Shown here: positions 49,503 through 60,788 of the stretch, piece after piece | How the letters are laid out: each line of letters begins with the position of its first letter | Position numbering within the stretch: the stretch's first letter is position 1 | Assembly (NCBI RefSeq): GCF_009389715.1 | Contig: NC_052394.1 | Coordinates: 24,117,399-24,181,398 of the forward strand | Reading direction: 5' to 3' | DNA: 64,000 nucleotides | Source of the DNA: Phoenix dactylifera | Taxonomy: Eukaryota; Streptophyta; Magnoliopsida; Arecales; Arecaceae | Translations under genes and position numbers: made by a program | The notes under the pieces: generated by a model | What the model saw: the letters and a program-made list of their open reading frames with translations, nothing else | Databases searched by the model: none | Told to the model about the DNA's origin: nothing

Positions 49503-52500
49503 CTGGGTGTTCGTGATTTGATGTGCAACAGTGTCAGACTGTCTATAATAATTTCATTACTATAGCAGCATCAAAATTATTGGTCATTTTATAGAATCAT
49601 TTGGGAGGTGATGGAATAAAAATAAAAATATAAACAGTGATCTAAGAGAGAGATAAGTTTTTATGTCGGGTGATGGCTGAAACATGGAGGGTAGTTTGAG
49701 TATGGTGGAGTGAATGTCCGAGTTTCAGCAATTGAGGTTTGACTGAGCGGAAAGAGGTGCGTGCGCGAACAAATATAAAAGTTCTGAATGATTAGAGAAC
49801 ATGACGAAAGATCCATCTGCCGAAGCTTTCTGAAGAGGTGAATGGAATGTTTCATATCGACAGCAGAGATGCTTGAGAAATAATTAGAGCCGAGCTCCAT
49901 AATTGAGACGAGACTATCATGAATCATTGTTCAATGTGTTTGCGCGCATGTATGTGTTACTTTCATTCTGTGCATTTTCGGTAAGATCTGCAGTCTGGTA
50001 CGTGATCTTTTCACCAGTGCAGAAAGCAGCTAGGAATTCTCTCTCATTTTTCTTTTGTTTTTGTTTTTTAACGCCCGTTCTAAGAGAAGTCATAGCTATA
50101 TATTTCTTCCTCCGGCGGAGAGATTTTCACAGAACTTTCTCGATCCAGCTCTAAAACAGCACATGACATGGCGTATGATAGAACGTTAGCATGGTTATGA
50201 TTCTCTAGAGACCTTGTCCTGATCGATCATTGTTTGGGACAAAATCGTTATCTGCGTCCGTGTTCCACGCGGTTAACTGTGGATAAGGACATGCACGTAC
50301 GATAATGGTAGGCAAACATGGTTGTCGCCATGAAGAAGTCCTCGGCATGTCGCTTTTTCCCTACATGCATGGCCTGACTTGTGTGGATGAATGTGATGGT
50401 TTCGTGGCACACGAGCTTGTTTCACGTGCTACATTAATTGATCGACCGGGCTGTAAATATTGCTAGCTAGACAGGAGATGAATGGAATAATCATGTAGAT
50501 ATTGCCGTTTGCTTCGTCACCGTCTCACCAGTACTTGGGCCACCTTCGGGGGTCTGTAAATGAGGGCCGGTGGGTGTCGGACCCAGGGGAAAGAAGAGTG
50601 CTCAAATACAGACCCATCTTTTGTTAAATATTAATACTGGCGAGGCGAGTACAGGACCCCCGTTGACCTTCTATCCAGATTTTTGGATTTCTTTGCCGTT
50701 AGTCGTGATTGTATGCATTAACGAAAGAAAACAAACAAAAAAAATGGCCGGAGAGAATCCTTCCGAACCCTGATCAACCGTAGCGGTGCAGCCGACCGAT
50801 GATGGACTCAGGTATTTAAGGAAGTTCCTTTTTTTTTCTATGCAAGCGTCCAGCTATTCCCTTCCTCCACGTACCCTTTGTTCGATGATAGTACATACTA
50901 ATAACGCTGTATATTCATGAGGAAGAACAAGGGAAATACGGTACACAGGGGGAATAGTACTGGAATCAAGATAAATTGAGACAATGTTGATTGCTTCCTA
51001 TCCGCGCTAGTTTCCAACAATTTGTTAGCACGCCGTCTTGAATATCTGGGCTTACGTACTGGCGTGCGGTTAAATTATGAATCACGACAGTCTTGTTATA
51101 ACTAAAGGACATGCTTGGAATCGGACGGGTGAGCATGAAAGTATCGAGCTTTAACCAAAAAAAAAAAAAAAAAAATCGTGGCCGGCCGGCAGCTGATAAT
51201 ATATAAGCTGGATGCCTGCGAGCATGTCAGAGTCCGATGGGCCTCATTGTTGATGCTCCAGTACGAAGCACCACACATAATGGGAACAGCTGACGGAGCA
51301 GGCGCACTTGTCTCGTCTTCACCGCACTGAATCCCAATCCATCCTCCAAAGCCTTTCGTATCATGCTGGTGCCAATTGAATTGTCTACAAAACCGAACTC
51401 TCGTTAGGTGTTGGTATTCTAGACGACGCTTTCATTTTAATTTATCCAATGTTAAATAAGTTCTAAGTATTTTAAATATATATATATACACACACACACA
51501 ATTAAGGCTGGTGGAAGCTTGCCCGTTGATGCAGTGGGTTCACAAGATTTCAGAAGTAGTTGTTGTTGTTAGAGATGTACAGTACGTCCTTACACGATGG
51601 CCAGGAGAACTATGCAAACATATGTAGCCATCACAACTAGATGATCCTTCGACCTGATCCTAGGAGGTAGGTTGGTCTCTTACTGAACATATCTGCAAAC
51701 AGTTGTTAATTTTGCGCTTCCTCGATCGGCACCCTGTAACAATCCTGTAAACTCATTGGCTTCTCTGCGATTCTGTACACTATTTTAATTAACAAACGGA
51801 GGGTAGCAACCTGCTGCCTCCTATTTCCATAGAAAACAAAAAAAAAATTGCGTGCGGGTTTGGGCGGTTTATCTGTTTGTCATGCGAAACATCACCGGCC
51901 AACGGAGCAGAAGAGAACAAAGTACGCGACGTGATCACTTACCTCTCATTCTGTATTGCTGGAGCCTGGATGATGGTCGACGCCGGTGCAGAGAGAGGGA
52001 CTGGAATTGCCTGAATACAGACCGCCTTTATTTCTTAATGTCCCCGTTGACCTTCTTGCAGCGTAGGTTTGAGATTCTTATTCTATCATTTTTCTTTAGG
52101 ATCAGATGCATGAACGAAGGAACTCGATGAATACCGGTTCCTTGGCCGGCTGACCAATGATGGTCTGGATATTATATTAATGATTTAGGATGCATGCCTA
52201 TCTCAATCTTCTTTCAGAAAACTTTTTGAATAGGGTGACCATCCAAAAATCAAGGATGATATAGGTAGAGATAATCGGACCACCGCAATTGGTTGCACCA
52301 CGTACGGTAATTCCACGTGGCGATAATCCAAAATTACCTCCATCCCCTCGAATCACCGCCCAACACAGCGATGGGATACTTGTCCTTGAGATCGAAAATC
52401 TAAGATCGTCCCAAAGCAGTAATCTTGAGCTGAAAGTTGAGAACAAAAATATCTCTTAGTCCCGCTGAAAAAATTAATATATCAATATACTATTAATATA

Positions 52501-53480
52501 TTATGTCAATATTATATATATTATATTACATTAATATTATAAATATTATGTTTATGATATATAATATATTATAATATATTATTAATCCTATTATTATTTT
52601 ATTATTATTCACCGATATTTTTAATTATAGTAGAAATATATTGTTGTATTTTATATTATATAATAAAAGTATTTAATATATATATTACTTCTATTTGCCT
52701 TATTAATTTTCTTAATCAAAATAATCATTAGTATTAAAAATAAAATATTATGAATATAATAAAATATTAATTCTATAATAAGAATTAATATTTATTATAA
52801 TATATTTTAAATGATTAATTGAATATATTTTTATGCAATATATGAGGGGTAGTTCTGATATTATAAAGTGAATGATCTTGAATTCCTATAGAATACTCAT
52901 GGATACTTGAGAATCTTTCATCGTTGGAACATAACAAACCTAATATGGTGATCTTAAATCATCGGAGATCAGATTACCTTGGTATAAGAATCACCTCGGT
53001 AATTCTATTTGGGTCACCAACGTCATCTTTGGGAAATACTGCAATACTAGTGGTTCCTTAATGCAAAATGGAAGAAAAATATATGGTGGAAGTGCGGGAC
53101 TTGAACTAGGGCTATATTTGGACTCGGCTAGTTTAAGAAGCAAGCCCAGCTCAAACAAATTCTAAACCTTGCAAATTGGCCTAGCTTGCACAACTGTTAT
53201 TAAGCTCAACTCAAGCTTGATCAATCCTTATATATAGTGGGGCAATTTTCACTCTAATTGAAAATAAATATGTAGAGTTAGACTATGTCTGGATGTTGGT
53301 TAATAAGAGGGTGTAAACGCTGTGCAACACCGGCCTAGACATGAAATTAATAGCGGTCAAGCAAGGGAGCATGTATGAAGTTCTCCAATTAAATGCTTGC
53401 AGATATCCTCATCCCTTCTATCCTATTCCCAGGATGGAGAAATATCCCACTGACATGAGAATAGTATCGCTGGCTCCACA
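49503..53480. other. Intergenic DNA with AT-rich core
   Basis: No gene is recognised. 52480-52830 is almost pure A/T with TATTA/ATAAT words. A long A run lies at 51158-51175 and a TA/CA dinucleotide tract at 51477-51500. An AAGCTTGA/AGCTCAA word cluster lies at 53110-53230. Short open frames at 50570-50773 and 51852-52130 lack family signal. Confidence 0.5.
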
Positions 53481-53508
53481 TGCATGAACCCGACCTCCTC
53501 TCCTCGCC

Positions 53509-53514
53509 TATAAA
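53509..53514 (+). promoter_or_regulatory. TATA box of the BAHD gene
   Basis: CTATAAAGA lies 110 bp upstream of the first ATG, in a CT-rich core promoter. A transcription start near 53540 is likely. Confidence 0.7.
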
Positions 53515-53618
53515 GACCCTCTCAACATCCGAACGAGCTCCTTCAAAGCGGAGCGGAACAAGTGGCAGCTACTCTTCCCTGCAAAGAGACAGCAGCAGAA
53601 GAGGGGAAAGGCAAGAAG

Positions 53619-55175
53619 ATGGAGATGGCTCTATGTCTTTCCTCCTCCCTCAATCACCCTGCTGCTGCTGCTGCTGCTGCTATCACCATTCTCCCCCCCT
53701 CCCCCGATCCTTCTTCTCCTCCTCCTCCTGCTGCTACTGCTGTCACCATGTACCCTCCCAATTCCTCCTCCACCTTCTTGTCTTCTGCTGCTGCTGTCAC
53801 AGTTGTATCCAAATGCACCGTATATCCTGACAGCAAGTCCACTCTCGGAGACCTCAAGCTCTCCGTTTCCGACCTCCCCATGCTCTCCTGCCACTACATC
53901 CAGAAGGGCCTCTTCTTCTCCCAACCCCCTATCCCGTTCGCTCCTCTCCTCGCCCTCCTCAAGTCCTCTCTTTCCCGCGCCCTCTCCCTCCTCCCCGCCC
54001 TCGCCGGCCGCCTCTCCACCCTCCCCGACGGCCGGATCGTCATCTCCTGCAACGACGCCGGCGCCGAATTCTCCCACGCCGTCGCCCCCTCCCTCACCCT
54101 CCCCCTCCTCCTTCCCCCCTCATCCGACGTGCCGCTGCCGGTCAAGTCCTTGTTCCCCTTCGACGGCGCCGTCAGCTACCAGGGCCACCTCCGGCCCCTC
54201 GCCGCCTTCCAGGTCACCGAGCTCGGCGATGGCGCCATCTTCATCGGGTGCGTCGTCAACCATGCCATCGTCGACGGCACCTCCTTCTGGAACTTCTTCA
54301 ATGTCTGGGCCGAGCTCTGCCGCGGCGGCTCCCCCAAGTCGCCGGACTTCCGCCGGAACTTCTTCGGCGACTCTACCTCGGTGCTCCGGTTCGCGGACGG
54401 CGACGGCCCGGAGGTGACGTTCCCGGTGAATGCTCCGCTACGGGAGCGCGTCTTCCACTTCAGCCGGGAAGCCGTCCGAGATCTCAAATCGAGGGCCAAC
54501 CGCCAGGCCCAAAGGGTTTCGACAGGTGGCGGTCCGATCGCCGAGATATACGGGAAGCAGATCCACGACCGGAAGAAGGCGGGGATGGAGGAGGAGATCT
54601 CGTCCTTCCAATCGCTGTGCGCCCAGCTGTGGCGGTCGGTGACGCGGGCGCGGAAGCTCCTCCCACCGGAGGCGACGACGACGTTCCGGATGGCGGTGAA
54701 CTGCCGGCACAGGGTTCGGCCGCGGGTCGACCCGCTGTACTTCGGGAACGCGATCCAGAGCATCCCGACGACGGCGGCGGTGGGGGAGGTGACCGCGAGC
54801 GAGCTGGGTTGGACGGCGCGGCTGCTGCACCGGAACGTGGCGGCGTACGGCGACGAGGCGGTGCGGCGGGTGGTGGCGGACTGGGAGGCCGCGCCGCGGT
54901 GCTTCCCGCTGGGGAACCCGGACGGGGCCGGCATCACGATGGGGAGCTCGAACCGGTTCCCCATGTACGAGGGGAACGACTTCGGGTGGGGGCTGCCCCT
55001 GGCGGTGCGGAGCGGGCGGGCGAACAAGTTCAACGGCAAGATTTCGGCGTTCCCGGGGAGGGAGGGAGGAGGGAGCGTGGACCTGGAGGTCTGCCTCGCC
55101 CCCGACACCATGGCGGCGCTCCTCCAAGACGACGAGTTCATGCAATACGTCTCCGAAGGCCACCCTGCACTCTAA
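53619..55175 (+). CDS. BAHD-family acyltransferase, intronless
   Basis: A 518-residue protein that should transfer an acyl group from acyl-CoA to an alcohol or amine in the cytosol. The catalytic HxxxD is HAIVD at 215-219 and the structural DFGWG is at 454-458. Other family blocks are LSDLPMLSCHYIQKGLFF-like, ALAGRL, VNHAIVDGTSFWNFFNVWAEL, FQSLCAQLWRSVTRAR, NCRHRVRP, YFGNAIQ, and GSSNRFPMYEGNDFGWG. These resemble the uncharacterised plant At3g50280-type clade; the substrate cannot be told. The first in-frame ATG (53619) gives an Ala/Pro/Ser-rich extension of about 43 residues; the ATG at 53748 gives a length nearer the family norm. GC content is very high, so the opposite strand shows spurious open frames. 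No intron is evident. Confidence 0.92.
   Translation: MEMALCLSSSLNHPAAAAAAAITILPPSPDPSSPPPPAATAVTMYPPNSSSTFLSSAAAVTVVSKCTVYPDSKSTLGDLKLSVSDLPMLSCHYIQKGLFFSQPPIPFAPLLALLKSSLSRALSLLPALAGRLSTLPDGRIVISCNDAGAEFSHAVAPSLTLPLLLPPSSDVPLPVKSLFPFDGAVSYQGHLRPLAAFQVTELGDGAIFIGCVVNHAIVDGTSFWNFFNVWAELCRGGSPKSPDFRRNFFGDSTSVLRFADGDGPEVTFPVNAPLRERVFHFSREAVRDLKSRANRQAQRVSTGGGPIAEIYGKQIHDRKKAGMEEEISSFQSLCAQLWRSVTRARKLLPPEATTTFRMAVNCRHRVRPRVDPLYFGNAIQSIPTTAAVGEVTASELGWTARLLHRNVAAYGDEAVRRVVADWEAAPRCFPLGNPDGAGITMGSSNRFPMYEGNDFGWGLPLAVRSGRANKFNGKISAFPGREGGGSVDLEVCLAPDTMAALLQDDEFMQYVSEGHPAL
53661..53681 (+). repeat. In-frame CTG/GCT repeat encoding polyalanine in the BAHD N-terminus
   Basis: Seven GCT-type codons in a row encode Ala within the non-conserved N-terminal extension. 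Confidence 0.85.
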
Positions 55176-55689
55176 TGGTTGGGTGCTCAAGGTATAGAAA
55201 GAGGGTAGAGCAAAGCAAACACGCATGCTGGAACTCGGAATCCATCCCGGAGAGGACCGCGAATCCTGCTGCTTTTCAGTTGTTTAGTTAATAAGTTGTG
55301 TCCTTCTCCCCTCCAATAATAATATTAAAATTTAAAACAAAAATGGAAACGATTTGTGCGCTGCCGTTTGGATTTTGCAGCCGCCTCCCATTTAGGATAA
55401 AGATGATTGCCCTGGTGGGTGGTAGACTTTGCCGAAATGTTTGGTTGATGACAATGCACCTAGTGGCATATGCATAATGACAATTCTGTATTGTATTGGT
55501 TTTTCGACTAGGATTTGCTTCCATCTAATGTAATAAAACCAACCTTATGCACCAAAAGCATGAAATGTCCTTTTGTGTGCAATTTATCATGTTGTTATAT
55601 GTTCGGTAACTTCGGTTATCTATTTCTTGGTCGAGTGTTTCGTCTGCAAAATCCTTGACTAGAACGTTCAACTAAAAAATGCATGGACT
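55176..55689. other. 3' flank of the BAHD gene
   Basis: AATAATAATATTAAA at about 55315-55330 and AATAAAACC at about 55531 could serve as poly(A) signals. No other gene is present. Confidence 0.45.
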
Positions 55690-55694
55690 TCTAT
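55690..55694 (+). other. Left target-site duplication TCTAT
   Basis: TCTAT immediately precedes the LTR TGTTGG end and matches 56701-56705. Confidence 0.85.
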
Positions 55695-55754
55695 TGTTGG
55701 TGGAAAAATGGACCACCCCACATGCAATTATAGCACCCAAATCCGTCAGCAAGA

Positions 55755-56010
55755 TCGAGCTCATCCAAGCGCTCGGGCTCTTCCGCTTTCGAGCTCATCC
55801 AAGTGCTCGGGCTCTTCCGCTCTCGAGCTCATCCAAGTGATCGAGCTCTTCCGCTCTCGAGCTCATCAAGTGATCGGGCTCTTCCAAGTGATCGAGCTCA
55901 TAGGCCGAGCCGAGCACAGAAGGCTGCCGAGCACAGAAGGCCGAGACCAGAGAGCCGAGACCAGAGAGCCGAGACCAGAAGGCCGAGACCAGAGAGCGCC
56001 GACCAGAAAG
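55755..56010 (+). repeat. Two minisatellites inside the solo LTR
   Basis: First array, about 55755-55895: units of about 40 bp with GAGCTCATCCAAG and GATCGAGCTCTTCC or GCTCGGGCTCTTCC. Second array, about 55910-56005: units of about 16-19 bp with GCCGAGACCAGAGA or GCCGAGCACAGAAG. Confidence 0.85.
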
Positions 56011-56442
56011 GCAACCCCGCCGAGCCCATGCCTTGGCCAAATATCCAATCTCCGCCTAACCCTCCAAAGGATCTGACAACTAAATATATGACTCCACTTC
56101 AATCTGCCACCATCCCCAAGTCATAAAGGCACAAGATCTCCGCAGGCATTCGGCACACCCTATCATTAATGCATGAGACCCCCTCAGGCCTCCGATGCAC
56201 TCAGTCATTAAAGGAACACGGCTCAAGATGATCTCCGGATCACTGAACCATCAAAGCGTACGGCTCTTTCTGACCACCGGTTCACTCAGCAATCAATGCA
56301 CTTGTCATCTACGGACCCCAGGCCCACCACGGCCGGCGGTTCAACCACCCCAACGGGTCCGATCAATCGTGACAGCTCCCTGACAGTGACGGTAACCCAT
56401 TAATTCGCCAGGTCACATCACAGGTAACCCTGTCACTCTCCC

Positions 56443-56450
56443 TATAAAAA
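56443..56450 (+). promoter_or_regulatory. LTR TATA box
   Basis: TATAAAAA in the solo LTR, about 260 bp before its 3' end. Confidence 0.7.
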
Positions 56451-56700
56451 GGAGGCCTCTTCCTCCCAAGGGGATTTTTTCGGACTTCTACATACAATCC
56501 CTCTCTCTTCTTCAAAGTTAAGCCCCCCTCTGACTTAAGCATCGGAGGGCCGGCGCCGGAAAAGCCCGGCCACCGGCTTTTTGCAGGACTCTCCAGGAGG
56601 ACGCCAGCCGTCGGCGCACCGCCACCCACCGTCCCGGCAGCGGAGGCTCCTCCCCCTTCTCGGTTCGCGGCGGCCCCCGGGTCCGGAATTTCCAGCAACA

Positions 56701-56705
56701 TCTAT
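56701..56705 (+). other. Right target-site duplication TCTAT
   Basis: TCTAT directly follows the CAACA end of the solo LTR and equals the left flank. Confidence 0.85.
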
Positions 56706-56789
56706 AGATAGAGCTGGATTAGCCCAAATTCTCTCCATCACAGATTGAATTCGGTCTTTGGACGGCTTCCTTAATAGAAGTTTCTATTG

Positions 56790-57405
56790 GCTGCATCGGA
56801 GGAGGATGATTTGATCGGATCGGAAAAAAGAAATAATGTTCTCAATTCGTTCAATATGAATCTCTTGAAAAATTTTTAAAAATATGGAAATATTATTTGG
56901 TGAAAGTAGGATTTAGATCCTTTTTTCTTTCATTGATGACTAATTGATGGATAAAAATTGAGGTACATAGTCTCTATTTAGAATAGTAGCAAGGTGTGCA
57001 TGTGCACAATTCAGGCCGGAATTTTCTTATAGTTCGAATAGAACAAGCTTTTTAAAAATAAATATGACTAGAAAAAATAAATACAAAAAAATTAAAATCT
57101 TACTGAAGATAGATCTTATATCCTATATTAACTTTGCCTAATTTTTTCTGGATTGGAAGATATGCCTGTTCATTTATTTTTTTTTTTGGAAGAAAATTTT
57201 TGGTTTGACCAGACCATTTCGAAGCCTAAATCATTAAATTTTAGCCCATTTTAATCTTTTAGGAATTGATGTTGTATTGTAGATCTCGAAAAATTATCCA
57301 TTTTTTTTTTAAAAAAAAGAGTATCGTGTGATCGAATTATAGCTTTTAAAAGTTTGCGGTGTGATTTGGCTCTATGATGATGTAGCAGTTCTTGCTTCTA
57401 GATTC
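56790..57405 (-). repeat. LTR fragment, copy B of the 1690/58303/59177 family
   Basis: It shares ordered blocks with copies A, C and D, here antisense to C and D: the AGTAGGATTTA block, TGTGCACAATTCAGGCC, TTCGAATAGAACAAGC followed by AAAAATAAATA, and a terminal TTGCTTCTAGATTCTATCTA. Many differences show it is old. Confidence 0.5.
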
Positions 57406-58302
57406 TATCTAACCCTACTCATATATTGAGTATGGTTATCCTCCTGTATCACCCATCTACCTAGAGCCTAATCTAAACCCTGTATGTTATACGCCAAACT
57501 TGAGCAGACTCGTAGTCCTTTATTAGCCTCTGTTTATTGGGACCATGAGCCCTTTGATCGTTCGTGTCTCCACTAAACCTAGGCCCAGCTTGGTCAAGAA
57601 GGAATTGGGCTGAGCCAAAGCTCAGTATCAAAATGCACCTTGAGGATCTGAACCCAGTCCGAAGCTATCAGCCTAGGCCCGAGCCGATCAACGAACTAAG
57701 CATAATTAGCGCTTGCCAAGTCTACAGATGGAAAGGAATGGAGACGTGACTCCACAAATAATCTGAAGTGTCAGACACACCCTATATTATTATCAATAAG
57801 TACCTCCAAAAAGCCCGAATCCCATCCGGCCCATGGATAGGTGGTTTATTCAACCGATCATCTGGGAGGAGAAGGGGGGAGGTGGGCCGTCACGTGAGAT
57901 AGTTGTGGACCACACTAACGGACGCCACGTTACTTCTGTTCAACCATGCATCAAGATTCGATAACAAGATAAGATCCCCGAACTTGTCTTTCTTTGTTCC
58001 ACTCCCCTTTTTTTATCCAGAAGCTGTCAATGTCAGAAGAACGTAGCAGTAATTCAAATTTTCAGAAAATAAACTACTATTCTAATAATTATGTTTTCCA
58101 ACCATAATTAAAAGCTAATACTGCTTCCAGCAATTACATAAAGCTTGTTGGTGATCCGAAAATCTATTGAACACTAGATGCATGTGTTGCGCATGAAAGC
58201 CTTTTTGATTAGATTTGACCATATGATTTCAATAATTTCTTTTTTATAATCCCGAGGAACAGCAAACTCGATAGATAGTACTTTCGCCGCTATATAGAGA
58301 GA
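57406..58302. other. Intergenic DNA between LTR fragments
   Basis: No gene is recognised. The small open frame at 57564-57749 has no family signal. Confidence 0.4.
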
Positions 58303-59800
58303 TGAATAGGGTCCAGAAGCGGAATCCACCACATGGGGAAGATGAATTGCACGCCGAATTTATGAAAGCAATAACTTTGTCATATATATTTCTACTTTCT
58401 GTATAATTTTAATTTTTTTTATATTTATTTTTGCTAGTTATGTTTATTTTTGGAAAACTAGTCCTATTCAAACTAGAAGAAAAATTCAATCTAAATTGTG
58501 CAAAATGGATTTCACTACTATTATAAATGGAGCCTATGTACCTCAATTTTTGAATTATCAATTGATCATAATCAATAAAAAAAATTTAACCCTACTTTCA
58601 CAAATGTTTTATCTTTCTCTAAATTTTAAATTTAGATATTTGAGTTGAGCATGTTGAGAGAATCTTTCTTCTTCCTGATCGAATTAAGTTGATGTGAGAA
58701 CTTTGGTCCGCTACGTCTAAGGGGGCTTAGTATATATACTAGACATGGGATTAGTACAAACAGATGAGAGAAGGTTTATCTGTGCTTGAAGTACATCAAA
58801 GAATAAAAATGAGTGTGTCCGCTAGTTTTACCTCGATAGATAATAAGGTGAAGAGGCATCTCGCACAACTAGAGGTGAAGAATGCCCAACTTACCGAGAT
58901 CATGTCTCGATTGACGATGCCTTCAATACAAACATTAGCAACTCTTGTAGCGAAGCTGTCTCCGACATCTAGAGATGAAGATCCACCATCTATAAAGAAA
59001 AGCACGACCGAAAATCATCTTCTAGCAAAGCCAAGTGGTTCGGCCATGAGGTGAGGAAGGAAGCATTTTCCCATCTTAGTTCTAATTTAGCAAAAGCTAA
59101 GTCCCCTAAACAAGACAAACTTTGATCCAGGAGAATCACGAGATTTACTATGGAGCATTTTTGTCACAGATATTGCTGAATAGAGTATAGAAGCAAGATT
59201 CACCACATCGAAAAGTCGAACCATGTGTTAAACTTCTAGAGGCCATAACTTTATCATATGATATCTGATTGAGATGATTTTTTTAAAAAAAATTAGGTAA
59301 CCTTTTGAGATCTATGATGCAGAGCCAACTCTTTAGAGGGTTACAACAGGCCAAAATTCTATTGTTTGGTCTGACACAGGTTGGTCTAACTATTTTTTTT
59401 TTTTTTCGAGAGAGAATTTGACTGGATGTATCTCCTAATCTAGGAAGAATTAGATGGAATAACCAAAGGCAAAGTTGATGTAGAAATTGAGATCTACTTA
59501 TTGTACTATTTTATTTTTTTATATTTATATCTATTAGTCATATTTATTCTTGGAAAACTGGTCATATTCGAAAAAGAGGAATCCAATATGAATTATGCAA
59601 GATGGCCCTCGCTATAATTATAAATAGAGAATATGTGCCTCGATTTTTGAATCATCAATTGATCATGATCAATGAAATAAAGAGGATTTAAGCCCTATCC
59701 TCACTAATTTTTTACTTTTTTTTTTTGAGAAATTTGAGTTGAATGGATGGAAGAAATTTTTCTTTTTCTCTTATCGGATTATACTATAAAGTTGATGGTA
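58303..59800 (+). mobile_element. Truncated LTR retroelement: LTR, gag stub, LTR
   Basis: Left LTR about 58303-58705 starts TGAATAGGGTCCAGAAGC; right LTR about 59177-59800 starts TGAATAGAGTATAGAAGC. Shared blocks include ATAACTTT-TCATAT, TTTATT-TTGGAAAACT, TGCAA-ATGG, TATAAAT-GAG-CTATGTGCCTC and AATCATCAATTGATCAT. The right copy has about 200 extra bases in its first half. A gag-like frame lies between and pol is missing. Ends are eroded and no target-site duplication is visible. Confidence 0.55.
58764..59054 (+). pseudogene. Gag-like N-terminal stub
   Basis: A 96-codon frame containing HQRIKMSVSASFTSIDNKV and AQLEVKNAQLTEIMSRLTM, a heptad-rich coiled coil typical of plant retrotransposon Gag starts. 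It stops without zinc knuckle or protease. It is retroelement-derived and not a host gene. Confidence 0.5.
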
Positions 59801-60724
59801 ACCTACGAATTGGTAAGCGATGCTCTCTGATCTAAAGGAGTTCCATCTGCTCTGCTCAACTTCAAGCAGCTCTCTCTCTCTCTCTCCTTTTATTGTAGCT
59901 ACTACTGCAGCCAAAGAAAGAAGGGTAGGGTTATTACATAGCGAATTGGTAAATGTTTTTGTAGAACCTTTCATTTCGTTGCGTGAAACTTTTCCTGTTA
60001 TATTGCAGCATACATAGTTTGTTTAAACCTTAAAGCGAGCTCGAATGAGTGCCATACCATGGTCAAACACGAAGACCAACACAAAATGAGCGATGTCAGT
60101 AAACTTTGACGGGACCGACCAACAGTCCTGCAACAAATAGTTCGGAAGCAGAAGTGCTTCAAGAATCTAGGGACACACAGATGGGACCCAAAGCGCTCGA
60201 CTCCTTGGCTCCGTCCATTTCACCTCTCCTCTGTAGAGAAATGGATTCCACCTAAGAGGCCCTAAAGTTACAACGGAGGAGGTACACCAACACATCAAAA
60301 GTACCGCTGCTGTGAGCTTTTGATCTTGTGTCTTCACCCTTGTGTTCTCCCCGTCGTCATGAGTCCCTTTCGTTCTTTCAAACCTTACGGATTTCTTCAT
60401 CACTTGTTCTCATGCGGGAGATTCTTCGGCCACCCCACACCGCAATACTCCAAGAATATGTTGGACGAGTCAAAAATGTTCCACCCGTTCTTATTCTTTC
60501 CATTAAAGCTGACTCCATTAGTCCCCCTCATTTCGAAAGAAAGAAAACACCTGCATGTCAAGTCCACAACCACAGCGCATCTCATCTCCATAAGCATCAC
60601 TATCCTACCACCAGGCACCAGCCACGCTCAGAAGAATCAACAAGGCCACCTTTTCTCTCTCTTCCCCCTACTTTATCTTTTGTCCTCCTCCCCTTTATTT
60701 TCTTGGCACTTCTCCCGTCTCCTC
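59801..60724. other. Intergenic DNA and promoter of the 60.8 kb gene
   Basis: A (CT)n tract lies at about 59868-59888. The stretch 60320-60724 is pyrimidine-rich and shows open frames on several frames without family signal; it is better read as promoter. Confidence 0.4.
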
Positions 60725-60731
60725 TATAAAT
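60725..60731 (+). promoter_or_regulatory. TATA box of the 60.8 kb gene
   Basis: CTCTATAAATCC, 64 bp upstream of the ATG at 60789. Confidence 0.65.
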
Positions 60732-60788
60732 CCTCCCACTTAATTCCTTCCCATGTGAATTAAACCATCTTGTCATTTGCGTCCTAAG

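Larger units (their letters stand above)
55695..56700 (+). mobile_element. Solo LTR, 1006 bp, with intact ends and TSD
   Basis: It begins TGTTGGTGG and ends CCAGCAACA, so the termini TGTTG/CAACA are perfect inverted repeats, and it is bounded by TCTAT on both sides. A promoter TATA, CTATAAAAAGG, lies at 56442-56452, giving plus orientation. No primer-binding site, gag or second LTR adjoins it, which is the signature of LTR-LTR recombination. The 5' third holds short tandem repeats. The element family is probably Ty3/gypsy-like, inferred from size and layout only. Confidence 0.9.

Noticed and set aside
50540-52170. Possible repeat between 50590-50830 and 52010-52170 (shared CCCCGTTGACCTTCT and GACC-ATGATGG words)
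   Set aside because: Matches are short and spacing differs. I could not establish a continuous alignment.
53631-55226. Long minus-strand and alternate plus-strand frames across the BAHD gene
   Set aside because: They are shadows of a very GC-rich coding region. Only the frame from 53619 carries HxxxD and DFGWG.
60320-60763. 147- and 133-codon frames upstream of the 60.8 kb gene
   Set aside because: They are two overlapping frames in a pyrimidine-rich promoter with no family signal, and the TATA box lies inside them.
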